Assembly: GCA_030248215.1 (NCBI GenBank)
Contig: JASANG010000033.1
Span: 62,001-126,000, forward strand
From: Enoplolaimus lenunculus
Lineage: Eukaryota > Nematoda > Enoplea > Enoplida > Thoracostomopsidae
Length of the DNA stretch: 64,000 nt
Reading direction: 5' to 3'
Shown here: piece by piece, positions 19,301 through 33,100 of the stretch
How the letters are laid out: each line of letters opens with the position of its first letter
Position numbering within the stretch: position 1 is the first letter of the stretch
Made by a program: the position numbers and the translations under genes
The notes under the pieces: model-generated
Told to the model about the DNA's origin: nothing
The model's input: only the letters and a program-made list of their open reading frames with translations
Database searches by the model: none

Positions 19301-21193
19301 AGAAATAGAAATTTCGCGACAGTTTAAAATACATTAAGTCAAATGGACCACAGCAGCAAATTTTCCTCAGCATATTGTGTTTGCTGTTACCGTTTTTCCA
19401 ATACTCGGTGTGCACAGATGGGTTGCAAAGTGCTTCGTCTTCAAAACAATAGTTTGTTGTCAATCATGTAAGAAAATGTGTAACAAACATTGTTTTCAAC
19501 AATATAAGAAAAATAGTACGAAGTAAAGCATAGAGAAAGCTATGCAAATGTATAGGATTTGAGATGTTTGGGTTATTGCAATAAAATATAAGGAAGTTTT
19601 AGTTTTATGAAATAAAATATTCCAATTTTTCGGAGACTATGAGCATATAATGCAGTATTTTCAGTGTTTCTTGAAAAGTGCAGTTAGCGGTGTAAGCATA
19701 AGCTTTATTTTTGCGAAACAGTGTGCTAAGGTTTTCTTCGCTTCACGTTAGCCGCAAGCGGTAAGCTAAGTTTTGCTCGCTTTGCGCTAATTGTAAGCGT
19801 AGTACCAGAATTCCGTTCATAGTTCAGCTTGATTTAAACTAGATATTAGCAAGTCTATCAGCTTGTCCGTTACAAGAGCAAATAAAATTTCTGTTCCGAT
19901 TTAATATCCAATCAAAATACAATACATACTTTTAGTAAAATTGACATTTCTATATCGAATATCAAACTTATCCAACAAAATTAAACTACTCATTTTCATA
20001 CATACACAGTACCGTAACGCCAAACACAGATTTCGTCATACGCCCTAAACCGTCACCCATTTTAAATACGCCATCTACAAACGTATCGGGCATCGTGACA
20101 ACCGCATTACCAACACTTTTCACTCCGCTCATAATCGGGTTGATGAAGCGAAGACTGTCCATCTGAAAAATAACGACAAAATAGTAATCATTAATAATAA
20201 GTACAGTCCATTTCTATACCTTAGCTTAAACTTAATTAGACAGCGAAAAACATCTACAAATCACATCATACTCACTATAACACTTTATAACAAGATTACG
20301 GTAACGGAAACCTTGCATTTAAGTTACCTTTCGACCTATATATGCTCGGCCGTGATCGTAGTTGCCTTTCATCAAAAATGTAGCAATCACTTCGTCGAGC
20401 CCAACATTTTCTCGTATCACATCTGGTCGCAGTAACATCTTCAATACAATAATACATTCATAATCTATATGGTTACAACAATTGTCGAATTAAAATGACT
20501 TTAAAGGACCTTCTGTTATGAAAATAAATTATTACCACAACAATATTTTGGTTTTTACTGCATTTTCATACTATATCTTACGTAAGAACAACCAAAAATT
20601 AAAAAAATCAGTGCATACCTTTAAATAGTTGTTCAGGGCTACCCGGCGTTTTTCCAAAAATTCTCGATTCAAGTTATTGAAACTTTTCTTGCCAGGAAAC
20701 TCAATATGAGCTAATGTTGGATACTAAAAACAACATAACGAATGAAATATGCGAAAGCTTAACAATAATAATTTTTGCGACCAGCTACCTGAAACACGTG
20801 ACATGTGGAACAAGCTCAAACAATAGAATTGACTTCAATGATTATCGTTTACTACCTAACATCATATTTCATAACGGAAAGGTTTCATTATGACATGAAA
20901 AACAATCTTTCAAATTTACATAAACTTGGATATGCCAAAATTTCGAATGATGAGCATTCTGAAGCAATTTAAAATATTTTAAGTTCATATAAAATAAGCA
21001 AAATTTGTTGTTCAATAATGTCGCTGAGCCAAAAATGCAAGACTCACCTTCTGTGAAATCAGCGAATGCAGCTCAAAAAAGTCAGAATAACGACGCAAAA
21101 TGTTCCAGCTGGCAACAATATCACCACTGTTGTTCGCAGCTGTGATGTGGATAAAATATACTGCGTACGCTTTGTTACCTTCACGGCTGACAG
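16367..21193 (-). CDS. SNX13: SNX13 exons 17-24: PX and nexin C domains, stop codon
   Basis: Exons 21048-21193, 20619-20723, 20328-20438, 20013-20162, 18946-19220, 18498-18566, 18092-18207 and 16367-16575. PX keeps the phosphoinositide-binding RRYSDF (residues 617-622) and FPGKKSFNNLNREFLEKRR. Exon 20 aligns with FVNPLRNSMRNVSNAVKSLP of human. Nexin C is recognisable as ADNIPLRILLLLTDEVFNL, GLIRATFGSSINR, YFWPNGRLAEAIP and LRLLIGNETTRRGIM, ending HSKSPRCQAKQL before TGA. Upstream of exon 21 the same frame stays open for about 80 more codons, so an alternative acceptor or retained intron is possible. I chose 19220 because the AG follows TTTATAA and residues fit the family. Confidence 0.93.
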
Positions 21194-24100
21194 CTAAACA
21201 GTGATTACAACACGTCTTATACAAGCATCTCTTTTTGATCCTAGTCTTCCGCGTTGGGTCACAGAAACAATGTAAAATTTCTAATAAATTTGAAAGCAGA
21301 CATTCTGGATACCTAAGCATAACCTAACAACGAAAGTCATACGCGTGCCAAACCATACTAGATTTAATTCAACATCAAGCTATGTGCAATCAATGGGTTT
21401 GCGAACATAAAATCAGAGCTTAAATGAAACCTTTCATATTTCAAAACAAATTGTATACATCGTTGACAGATAAGCTTTTAAACATCTTTTGCAACGAACA
21501 CTAACCTATAGATGCAATATCTGCGTTCATTTTCGGCCCATTATTTTGAGCAACAGCACTGATAAACGGCTCCATTTCGGGACTCTAAAGAAGTGCAAGG
21601 AAACATTCCAAACACAAATAAAAGACCACACAAAATTTAATACTTCCGATACGTTGTTTACTTTCTCGTTAAAACATACTAAACTAAAGTTCCAAATGCG
21701 GTCAGCTTCTTGCAATTTTAAGTAAAACAGTGTTGAAATATGTCCAGTTCAGATCAATTTCAAATAACGAACAATATATCACCAAGTGTTTCAACTGATT
21801 AACAAGATGTAAAAATGGTTACAATCCCAGCTCGAAAATTATGTTGGCCAAAGTTAGAAGCACAAGATACCAAGTTGAAAATAAGGCCATAAGCTTTTGT
21901 TTATTAAGGTAAAAAGCAGACTCGAAATCGAATTTTGCGATTAGAAAAAAACTAAAGTTAGCTTTCTATCGACAATGTTATTTCGAAGCAACTCCGATAC
22001 TGATCTGTTTACCTTTGAACCAAGTAGTGTTGCGGAATCGCCACTGTCACCTGCAATATCAGAAGTATTTAAAACTAAATGCATTGTTGTTAATAAATTT
22101 TTTACAGAGCACGATATATCTTCTTTAAAACAGATTTTATATACCGATACTTAAATTATGCTGTGTCAGAAAATTACAGCAGTTTTTACAAAATGTTATC
22201 TCAAACATAAATAGGACCATATTAGAAATACCCCAAAACTATAAGGTTTTCACCGAAATTTTCGATTAGATAATTTTAGGCAAAAAATGTAGGACTTGAA
22301 TATACTAAAATAGTAAGCATGCAGAAATAACATATAGTGGCTTAATTAGCTACTTTTACACAGTACTGCTCACCTAGCTCTTCTGCAGCAACTGATTCTC
22401 GTTCACCCTTCAGCAAATCCAATTCTGCCAGAAGTTTCATATACGCAGGGCTTTGCCGAAACGCAGAATAGAACCGTTTGTCATTTCGAAGTATTTCATA
22501 AACCTTTAAATACAAAACATGCTATTTAGTAACCCAAAACTTTTATTACCGGCTTGAGCCCATGAGCATCTAATGGAGATATTATTAACAAACATTTTAA
22601 TATATGTAATTCGCTACTATCAAACAGAACAGTGCATAGGCAACAAATGAAAACTATACAAAACTAAGACACAGACAGCCTAAAGACTACGTAAAAGCAC
22701 AATGTAATTAAAGGCACGTAAAAACATGTACGTACTCTTATTACCATCCAACCATGTTGTCACGTTTATTTACAAATAAATAATTGGCAAAGAAATACGT
22801 ATGCTTACTCTGGTTTGAACAATATCGAACCAGTTTGCCGAAGGTTGTGTTGTTGTCAGACGGTTGAATATTTTCTTCAGCAATGCATCATCCAAAACAA
22901 CACGACATGGAGCCTGTACAAAAATATTGAATAACGTTGTTAATGCGATGAATCCAAAGACCCAAACCATAGGAAGTTAAGCATAAAAATCGCCAAAAAC
23001 GAATCGCGACAATAGTATGTCTAATGTAGGTATTGATGAAGTTGTTTGTACTGCCAATGAAGTAAATTCGACACAATAATTTTTATAATCAGTAGTGTGC
23101 GACCATATATCAAATTACTAGGCCGGATACTTCAATATCCGGCAGAAGTCGCAAGTAAAATACATTGTTCAATAAATGTAAAACATAATTGCGCTAATTT
23201 AGTACTGTCTACTTACAATAATTAATTTTACTAGTGTTCCTGATAGTGTTCCTATAGTTCAGTCATGAGGAACAAAAGTCAAACCCCACCCGCTCGTGCA
23301 AGTTCTTGCAACGAGAACTTGTAGCTTCAATTTGCAAGGGCAAGTATTTGACAGAATGAATTTGAGGCTTCAACTTGTAATTAAAACTCGCATATCTAAA
23401 CGGGGCTTTACTGTGAAATATTATACGTAACTTTGCTCAAAAATCACATTTTCATAATATTGAGTTATGGTTTTATTTTAGCGATAAATTCGTGGAAAAC
23501 TTAAATGCCGGAGAAGGAAGTCGATTTTGTGGTAACGCTAAATATCTGGTAGCATGATTTGAGTAGATAAAATCCGTATAACACATACATTTTCAGCCAA
23601 ATACTGATCATACAGAGTTAAAGCAGCTTCACGAACACTTTCCAAATCTCCGGCGTAATCTCTTTGATTTGTCATACCCGAGATTCGACCAATTTGTGCT
23701 GTTGTAATGTGATGGTTTGCGCTGACTTTGTAACCCTAATGATCATAATATATCTGTACCTTACTGGTCTACTAATCAAAGGTTTCGACCTTTTGTCGAA
23801 CGCAATTCTTTTGTCAAGCGTAATTACAGCATTACTGGCAAACTTTATATCAATTATTAATATATCAAACACTTTGACAATTGCAGATAATCACTGAAAC
23901 AACTCGCTAAAAACCTACACACGATATAATATCAGCAACAACTGCGAAAATCACCACTATCACAAACCTCAATCGCCAGAAATAAATATATCAAATTTTG
24001 TCCACCATCCGTCTGCAATTGAAAATCTAAAAACATAATGCACTTTAAGCAATATTAAGCAATATATGAATGTAATTAAAATATAAAAAGTAATACGCAG

Positions 24101-27100
24101 TGTCGACAATGCAATGTCAGAGTGAACGCTTCACCAAAAACTTCAAATCCATACTTTAGCTGTCTAAATCTCAAGTCGTTAGTTTTATGTATAATTTTTG
24201 CTGTATATATGGCAATCACGAACAGCAGTATCTGCAAAAGAACATTAAAACTTTTCTACTGTAAAGTTGTTAAGATTAAAGCCTTTTCGATACAACATAG
24301 CACCTACATTACCAAAACATCTAAAAGTTGAAAGCAACTAGAATGAAAATTGAGAACTTATGCACATAAAGGAACAAAATATATTTGAAACTGAGGTAGT
24401 AAGCTGGACAACGAAAGAAATCTCGGTAACTCTCAATTTTCAAGAATAGTTTTTAATTTTTCAAATACGTTTACTTTCGGAGGAAAAACTCACTATTCAA
24501 TTACTCGTTATCATGACACAATTTAAAATTAGATACAAGCGCTTGTTGCAGCAGAGCAAAAATTATATAGTAAGGTACCTTAGTAGTGTGAAAATGCAAC
24601 AAGATTATTGTAAAAAACTTCATTTTATTCCATTGTTACAAATTTAAATTTTGCTAGTTACATTTTCATGCTTCAGCCTCGGGCAAAAATGGGATTCTAA
24701 TATAAATTCAGAAATTGCGGTGGAACGCAGAAAAATGCGCAATAGGTATAATGATAACATGGACATAACAATGTTTTAAACTAGCTGATGGAAAGATACA
24801 CACAACATGCATACGTACACCAAAAACCATTAATATAAAATTAAATACCCTCACCAATAAAATACGAAAGAGCCAGGTTATTGTTTAACAAAAATCCGAC
24901 AGAAAGATCAAACACGTTTTTCTGCGGAGTTTTATTGAACTCTTCCGTGGGTGCGCAACTCTGAAACCGCAACAATACGTTAAAATGTGCTCCTGAACTA
25001 CGAATTAAACGGCCAAATTAATTATAGGGGCCTGCCCACAGTATAAGCCTAACACTTGCCATGCACCTAAGCCTAAACACAAGTCTAGTGCTAGTGTAAG
25101 CCCAAGCTTCCCAGTATCTTGGTCACTCAATCTCCGTGTTTCCAAGTGAGCAGGCTATAACTGACACAGAGCAACAAAACAAAAACCATTATTTCACTTT
25201 CCTAGCTTAGGTGAAAAGTTGCAATCCAGTAATTCATGCCTAAAATATTGAAATACAGTTAAAATAGATCCCAAAAAAAACTTGCACCACCGGAACAGCG
25301 CCAGGGTGCGACCGAATATTAATTCACCGGTCACAGATATTAAATTTTTTACTGAAACAGGACCTGGATACCGGATATTGTATATGTTAAAATAATTAAT
25401 TATTCGATGTATTTACGGCTTGCTCAAGCTTTTCATCTGTTATAAAGGTCATAACTGCTGCTAATAAATTTTCAATTAAAACATGTGTTTAACTCTCGCT
25501 CGCTTACATAAAGATAAAAACATCTGAAACGTATCAAAAGTTGAACTTCTTGACTTGCCCAGGTTTATGCCGGATACCGGAACCGAATATGATTATCAAG
25601 TTTTACCGGACGTTAAACCGGAACCAGACATTCGGTCGCACCTTGCACAGAGCAACAGCTGCCGGAAAGATAATTGGATTATCGTAGGATCAATATGAAA
25701 CTTACTTTTAGACCAAACAACAATATAGTTAGAACGAAACCCCAAATTATCGTTCTCAAACACGCAAAAGTCACTTTGCTAAATACGGCGAAATTGTAGC
25801 CGCGTATTAAATAATAATAATCATAAATAACAGTCATCGACGAACTGCACATCCTTACCATAAAATAACCATTTGCATCAAAATTTTATAGAATAACGAG
25901 CTAAGAACCTCAAAAACAAAGCGCTTCTATTTGTCGTAGTTCTATGACAACAAAACCTTGTTGTTAACTGGCATTAACATGCGGTTGTCGTCTCACAAAA
26001 TTATTCCAAAATAAAAAATACCCGAGACAGTAGCCTTACATGTAGCACCACAACGGTACAAAACTCTGTCACGCTTCTACAACTCATTTAACGTATATAT
26101 TTTTATAGGCCAAGTTAGCGGCGACCCATCAATCTGTAAAAAATAGTCTCGCCCGACGATATAATAATACTTAGCACATTATTAGACAAACCCACCTGAT
26201 CAACAGAACTGTTTGGCTCAACTCGTAAACGTTCCAAGCGCAACTCGACTAAATTTTTCACATACATTAAACTGTTCAACTGTTGTTTAATTGTCAGATC
26301 TAAAACGTAAATGAAAAACACGTTTTAAGAAATTCTAGTTCGTTACATACATTTTAAGCACTCGGCAGTAACCAGACAGAATAGATGTTATTTATTACAT
26401 CGTTAATTAATTAGCTAGGATCTCTAAACTTTCACCCTGTTGAGGGACATCTTTTGTGAGCATCATATTCCAGCAAAATACCGTTGCTAAAAATACAAAA
26501 ATTCTTACCGTCTTCACCACCAACATCGCGAGAGCGTTTAGTTGCGATTTCGCTGGCCAAACAGGCCTCAATAGCTTCCAATTCTTGAATATTGTCACTG
26601 CAATCGACAACGTCCAAAAACTCTTCAGGATTTACAGGAACACTTTCTAGCTAAACAGAAAACTATGTACTTACAGCACTGAAAATTTTGCAATAATTTT
26701 GACAAAATAAACATATGGATATTGTGATACTGAAGTGCAACAAAAACATTACGCGATATTAATTCCTGTAAGAACGGGGATCTCGTTGAATAGTCGAGAC
26801 TGGCACTGAAACGAACTACTAAGTCTCAAATGTTTTTTGTCACATGTGTGCATCGATTCTAAACACTTTTTAGCACATTTCTTCAGTATTATATTGCGAC
26901 CTTAAGGAAGTTCTTAACAGATCAGATCTGAATGAATATTATGAATTTCATCTTGATTTAACACTAAACCTAAATTTTACATACTTTCAAGTTATAATAA
27001 AAAAAATACTGAACAAAAACGTTAGAAATATTTACACACTTTTTCCAGATTAAACATCATGCTATACCGTATAGGTAATTAGCTCTGACATTTTTGACAA

Positions 27101-30100
27101 CCACATTTTTGTTATATCCAAAATCAAACGGAATAATATTTTAAACATTAAACTTTGTTTACAAAAGATAGTATTATACCAAAATGTATACTTACCAACC
27201 ACATAATGGTGTGATTGACGTAATCGGGTTCGGATACCATCGTAATACAATAATGAACAATATAATTAACGAAATATTCCTGCAAAGTCAGTTATCAAAC
27301 ATTTATCTACGAGTAAGTAATTTGCTATGAATTAGTGATGGGCATCCAATATTTTTTATATCTGGATATCCGGATATCCGAAATTAAATTTTTCTATTTC
27401 GGATATCTGAAATTCGATTTTGCGTTTTTGCTTCCGAACCTCAATTTTCGTTTCTCAAGCACTTACTTTAACTGTTTGCTCTGAAGGAAGTACCCTGACC
27501 CACAAGCTGATTGTTATGAGCGTAAAACATACAATTTTTAAAAAATACTATGCAACTGACTGAATAGTTCTGGGTATATGGTTTACAAGATTGCTACTGA
27601 CTAATAAATATTTGCGCTGGCCACTTGAGGCAAACGCTATGAAACGCAACCTTTCACTAAAAAAGTTTAAAGCGGAATAATTGTATGGAAGGTACGTATT
27701 TTACCATTTTATCACAAAAACATTTTTGATGGGGTCCCTGTTCATTTCAATTAAATTAAAAATTTTTAGGACTTAAATGTACATTTCCACTTCTTGTGGT
27801 CTTATATGACTACTACGGAACCAAAAATGTATTTTCAGCAGTTCAGAAATCTCTATTTTTTCAATTAAATTTTGAAACATTTCTCATTAAAAACAAAAAC
27901 TAAGACTATTAAGACGCTCGTTTTCTATCAAACGAATGAAATTGTTTACGACCGAGCTCATGGCAGTATCCAACAAATAATGTTTTAATATCATACAATA
28001 TACAACGAAAAAACCCAAATCTTTTCACAAAAATCGTCAAGAAGTTAGTTCAACATTCCGACTCAGGTTCGAACACAAAATTTCTTTTCGTCAGCTCCAG
28101 TTACTTAAGTGGTTAATCATCTGGATACGTATTTCTTTTCGGATACATATCCGGATATCTGGTGCCCATCTATATTTTGAACAGGCACAGAAGCGTGGAC
28201 GTGCGGTTTCATATACGTAGTTTCGATTCAAACTACTGCAAGCCACCACGGATGGAAGTCTCGGTGTCGGTCTCGGCAATTCTCTGCATTTGGCAGGTCT
28301 CTGTCTCCCTTTGGAGTCTCAGCGGTTTGGAACCGAAACCAGAAGTCGAGAATTCCGCAAATGTAAGACTGTACTCTTGAAGTTAGTGATCGCTGATGGA
28401 TAAAATTTCATTTACAGTAATTACGAGCAGATATTCTAAAAATGCAAAAACGCTATGAAAAATATAAAAACTATAAAAAACACAAAAAAATACGAAAAAA
28501 CATAAAAACAGTTTATTTCGTAAATTTTAATTTTTTGGTGATGGCCAAAAATTATTGACCGAGACCGACACTACTTTTCATTGCCGATCTCGGGAGTCAG
28601 GTCTCAATCGCCGGTCTCGGTCTCGGACTGGGTTTTTAACCGAGAGCACCCAGGCCACAAATAATGTAAGACTGTACTCTTGAAGTAAGTGATCGCTGAT
28701 GGATAAAATTTCATTTACAGTAATTACGAGCAGATATTCTAAAAATGCAAAAACGCTATGAAAAATATAAAAACTATAAAAAACACAAAAAAATACGAAA
28801 AAACATAAAAACAGTTTATTTCGTAAATTTTAATTTTTTGGTGATGGCCAAAAATTATTGACCGAGACCGACACTACTTTTCATTGCCGATCTCGGGAGT
28901 CAGGTCTCAATCGCCGGTCTCGGTCTCGGACTGGGTTTTTAACCGAGAGCACCTAGGCCACAAATCAAGCGGAGAATGCATAAAGACGTGTGCTATGTAA
29001 GGCATATTTTTTCGCACATTGTTTGTGTCACAGGAATGTCATTCACTAGTGTTTAAGAACAAACTGCCTTTATAAAGTGTTTTCACAAATGGAGATCATG
29101 TAAACACCATATTGCTTAATGCACAAAACCATAACGCTATTAACATTGTTTTTAAAAACATACTCGGAGCAAATATCGAAATGGCTTGCAACGAAAATCC
29201 TCTTTCGGAAGTACCAAATACAAAATGATATCGCACAAGTCTCGAAGATAAGCTAAAATGTAAAAGATAAAGATAACCAAATAACGAAAAAAATTTTAGG
29301 AAACAAAGTAAACTTGTCATAAAACGTTTATTATCCAGCTGTTCGATAAAAACAAAATCAAGAGTCAAGAGTTTACATTGTTATAAACATGAAAACTGTT
29401 TGTTAACGCTGCAGGGATGACCGGTCTCGGTCCCGGTCTCGCTTTTTTCAGTCTCGATGGTTTGCAAATAGCGGATAAAGAGTTGAAACAGTGATACGCA
29501 ATCACATAAATTTTCCATGAGTCGCAGCTTTTTCCCGCAAATACTTGTGCATTTCGCTTACCAGCATAAACAGCGAGCGACTGTGGAGCACCGCTGCCTG
29601 GTTAGACAGCGATTTAAAAAAACAGAACGGCCACTACGGTTACCCAAAATGATATGTTTGAAAGGAATCACCAAAAACTTTGAATTTATTGTGACAAAGC
29701 ACAAACTGTTGTATTTTCGAGTTTAAAACATTTATGGTATCGTGTAAAAAATTATGGGTCATCCACATTTATAACGTCAACGATAAGTTAAAAAATTTTC
29801 CAGTCTAGTCGGTTTGCCCGAGATAAAAACAACACAATAGCTTTGAATTAGGGATTGTACCGAGGGTGTTTTGAAACAGTGGCATTTGTCACGAGCCTGT
29901 TCGAAGGGTATGGAAATAGCAGCCAAGTGAAAAATAATGCAAAAATAAAGTTTGGCGGCGATTTATTAGTTTAATTGTATGAAAAGGCAATAAGAGTAGA
30001 TAAAAATTATCGAAACTTAGTTAACAAATCTTATTCTTACTTTCGGTAACGGTTAAAAATTGACAGAGACCGAGACGATCTCGTCAGGCCGGGTCTCGGT

Positions 30101-33100
30101 CTCGGCTTCGGCCTTGGTGTCGGTCTCGGTCTCGCTTTTTTGACCAAGACCGTCCATCCCTGCAACGCTGTCACTTACCCTTTTCGTACTGGGTTGACGT
30201 CGAAACTAAATCACGACAATAATTTTGCTCCATATCAAGCTCTAGATCAAAAAATAAACTCTCTAAATCGCCTTGCTCGACTTTCTCTAAAAACATAAAA
30301 CATTAAAAGGTTAGAACGGCTGTGCATGCAATATCTTCAGCAAAATCATAGAGTATAGTACAAAACTACAAAATTACACTATACTGAGTAAACGAACTTT
30401 GCGTGCGCACGTATTAACAAAAACATCAAACCTGAACCAGTATTAACGCTTATACGAACATACATATTAGAGATGCCCTGGGGCCTGGCTCAAGCCCTTG
30501 TGCCAGGGCATGAATGCACTGCACTGCCCCCAGCACACTACAAAACTTAACTTGCCATGGCTTAACTGGGGCCAATTTTCAAATGTAATCTTGCATTTCC
30601 ACAACGCGTGTTGAAGAGCTCAACAAAAATATTTCGGTCATGCAAAAACTTTACAAAACATGGACTTATAATTAATTTTATCCCACCGTAAATTATAAAT
30701 ATAGAAAACATTGTATCGATTCATGGTTCCATTTTGCAACAACACATGTTTTTTCTAGCAATAACTAGCAGAAAAAAGGTAATTAACAAAAGAGAATACA
30801 TTCTTACCGAAATATCTATTGACCCCGGTCCGAATCTGGTAAAGAAATTACGGCCCTGTGAATACTTTAATATACAGTTTAAGTGAAAATCATCGAGTGA
30901 ACTTAAAAATTCGTACGTTCTCCTACGCTTGTATGTTTCAACATGAACACTGTTTCCTACATAAATATAGCTGTATCTTACTTGTTTGCTTTTTCTCAGC
31001 CAGACGTTCCTTAGCCTTCCGATAAAGTCTAATGTGTGACGCAAAATCATCTACAAGGTACGTGGTTAAAAACGGGACCCAGTCCACTCTACGAACTCTG
31101 AGGGCCAGATTGGTCACGATTCGAAACGCACACCCGCGCAATACAGCATAAAACCCTTCATCATTTGTAATACAGCCGTACCATGGACTGACGTAATCTC
31201 TTAATGTTAGCTCGATAATCTAAAACAATGATAATGATGTGCATAGATCTAATAAAATAATATGCACATTACCTTAATTAATATATCTCTGCGTTTTAAA
31301 CGTGAGCGTTACCAGTGTTGAAAAAGTCTATAACGAATTTTAAATCAGCAAGACTGGTTGTTGTACCTAACTGATCACCTAATATCTGACCTCGGTTATA
31401 ATTGTATCACAGCGCGCTGACCCAGAGAGTCGTTCATAATTAGGTTCCGGCTCTGATCCTACTTGTAATGTTGAATCCAGAAGCTGAAACATTAAACAAC
31501 AGCGTCATGTGTACTTAAAGTCTAATGTAACAGCAAGCTGTGAATATATATGAAAACAACAAAAAATATGTATACATCAGGGTGCGACCGGATATCCGGC
31601 TCCGACAAAAACTTAACGTCCGGCTCCGGTATTTTAACTTGCTGGATATTATTTTAAAAAACATCGAAAAATTTATACCATCATTCGTACTTATACCAAG
31701 TACCATCGAACTGATTGACTTACTTTTATATATTTTTCTCTGTCATACATGTAATGTAAATGTTTGTATTATGCGCTGCCTCGGTCAAAAAGCGAGACCG
31801 AGACCGAAACCCATACTTTTGGTCTCGGTCTCGGTCAATTTTTAACCGTTACCGAAAATAAAAATAAGATTTTTTAACAAAACTTTTGAATATTTTTATC
31901 TGCCTTGAATTGCCGTTTCATGCAATTAAACTACTAAATCGCCGCCAAAAAGTGTTTTGGGTTTCCTTTCAAAAATAGAATTTTGGGTAACCGAACGGGT
32001 CATTCTGTTTCTCAACTCGCTGTATAACCAGGTGGCGGTGCTCCATAATCGTTCGCAGTCTGTGTTGGTAGGCGAACTACGTAAGTACTCCCGGGCCAAA
32101 GCTGCGATCTAAGGTAAACTTGGTTATTGCTTATCGCTTTTTCACCTTTTTGGTCTCGGTTTGCATACCACCGAGACTGAAAAAAGAGAGACCGAAACCA
32201 GCCAAATCCCGCGGCTTGCCGAGACTAAGACCGCCCACCCCTAGACCGTGTACGTTCACAATCATTATTGAGTTACAATGATGCTAGAGAAAACCAGATA
32301 TAGATGACGAGTTTTATTTTAAGGGCGTAACAGAATATATCTCAGCATATTTCTATTATTCCTTAGGCTAAGCCTAAACTCCAGCGTAAAATGAGTCTAT
32401 CAATCACAATGCCTAAGCCTAACCCGAAAATAATAGCCTTAATCCGAGCCATGGATATGCGGAGACCGGCCATGAAAAAGTTTTGTCTGGATCAAGTTTT
32501 GGTCATCACCGAAAAAACTACATTTTCAAAATAAATTATTTCTAATGCTTTTTCGTAGTCTTTTGTGTTTTTCACAGTTTTTGTGTTTTCAGAATATCCT
32601 CCAATAATTATTGCGCAATTATGAAAATTCATAGATTCATAGCGAAATTTTATTTATCACGCATTAGTTGCTTCAACAATATTAACATTAGCTTCTGCTT
32701 TTTATAGGTCTAACCGCGGCGGCATGCAACATGTGTGGACGTGCATCTCATACGACACAACACCTGTTCCAATGTCCAGCGATTCCCACTGATCTAGAAG
32801 TGGAGGACCTCTGGCTGAACCCAAAGATGGTGGCTGTATTCCTGAACCTGGAAACCCAACAGCACTGACGACGATGATGGATAATACAACAACATTGCTA
32901 AATTCTCGACTTCTAGTGTCATTTCCAAACCACCGAGACTCACGAAACCGCGACCTGCCAGCCAAATGCAAATACCGAGACTAGCCGAGACTGAGACCGA
33001 GACTCCCATCCCGGTTCTTAACCACTTCCGTTTTATCGTACCTACGGAAAACATGCCCTTAAATAAAAGGAACATGGGCCAAACGAATATTGCAACTGAA

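Noticed and set aside
29096-29368. 90-codon hydrophobic minus-strand frame
   Set aside because: It overlaps SNX13 exon 6 in a different frame; the exon frame (YLRDLCDIILYLVLP) has direct family similarity.
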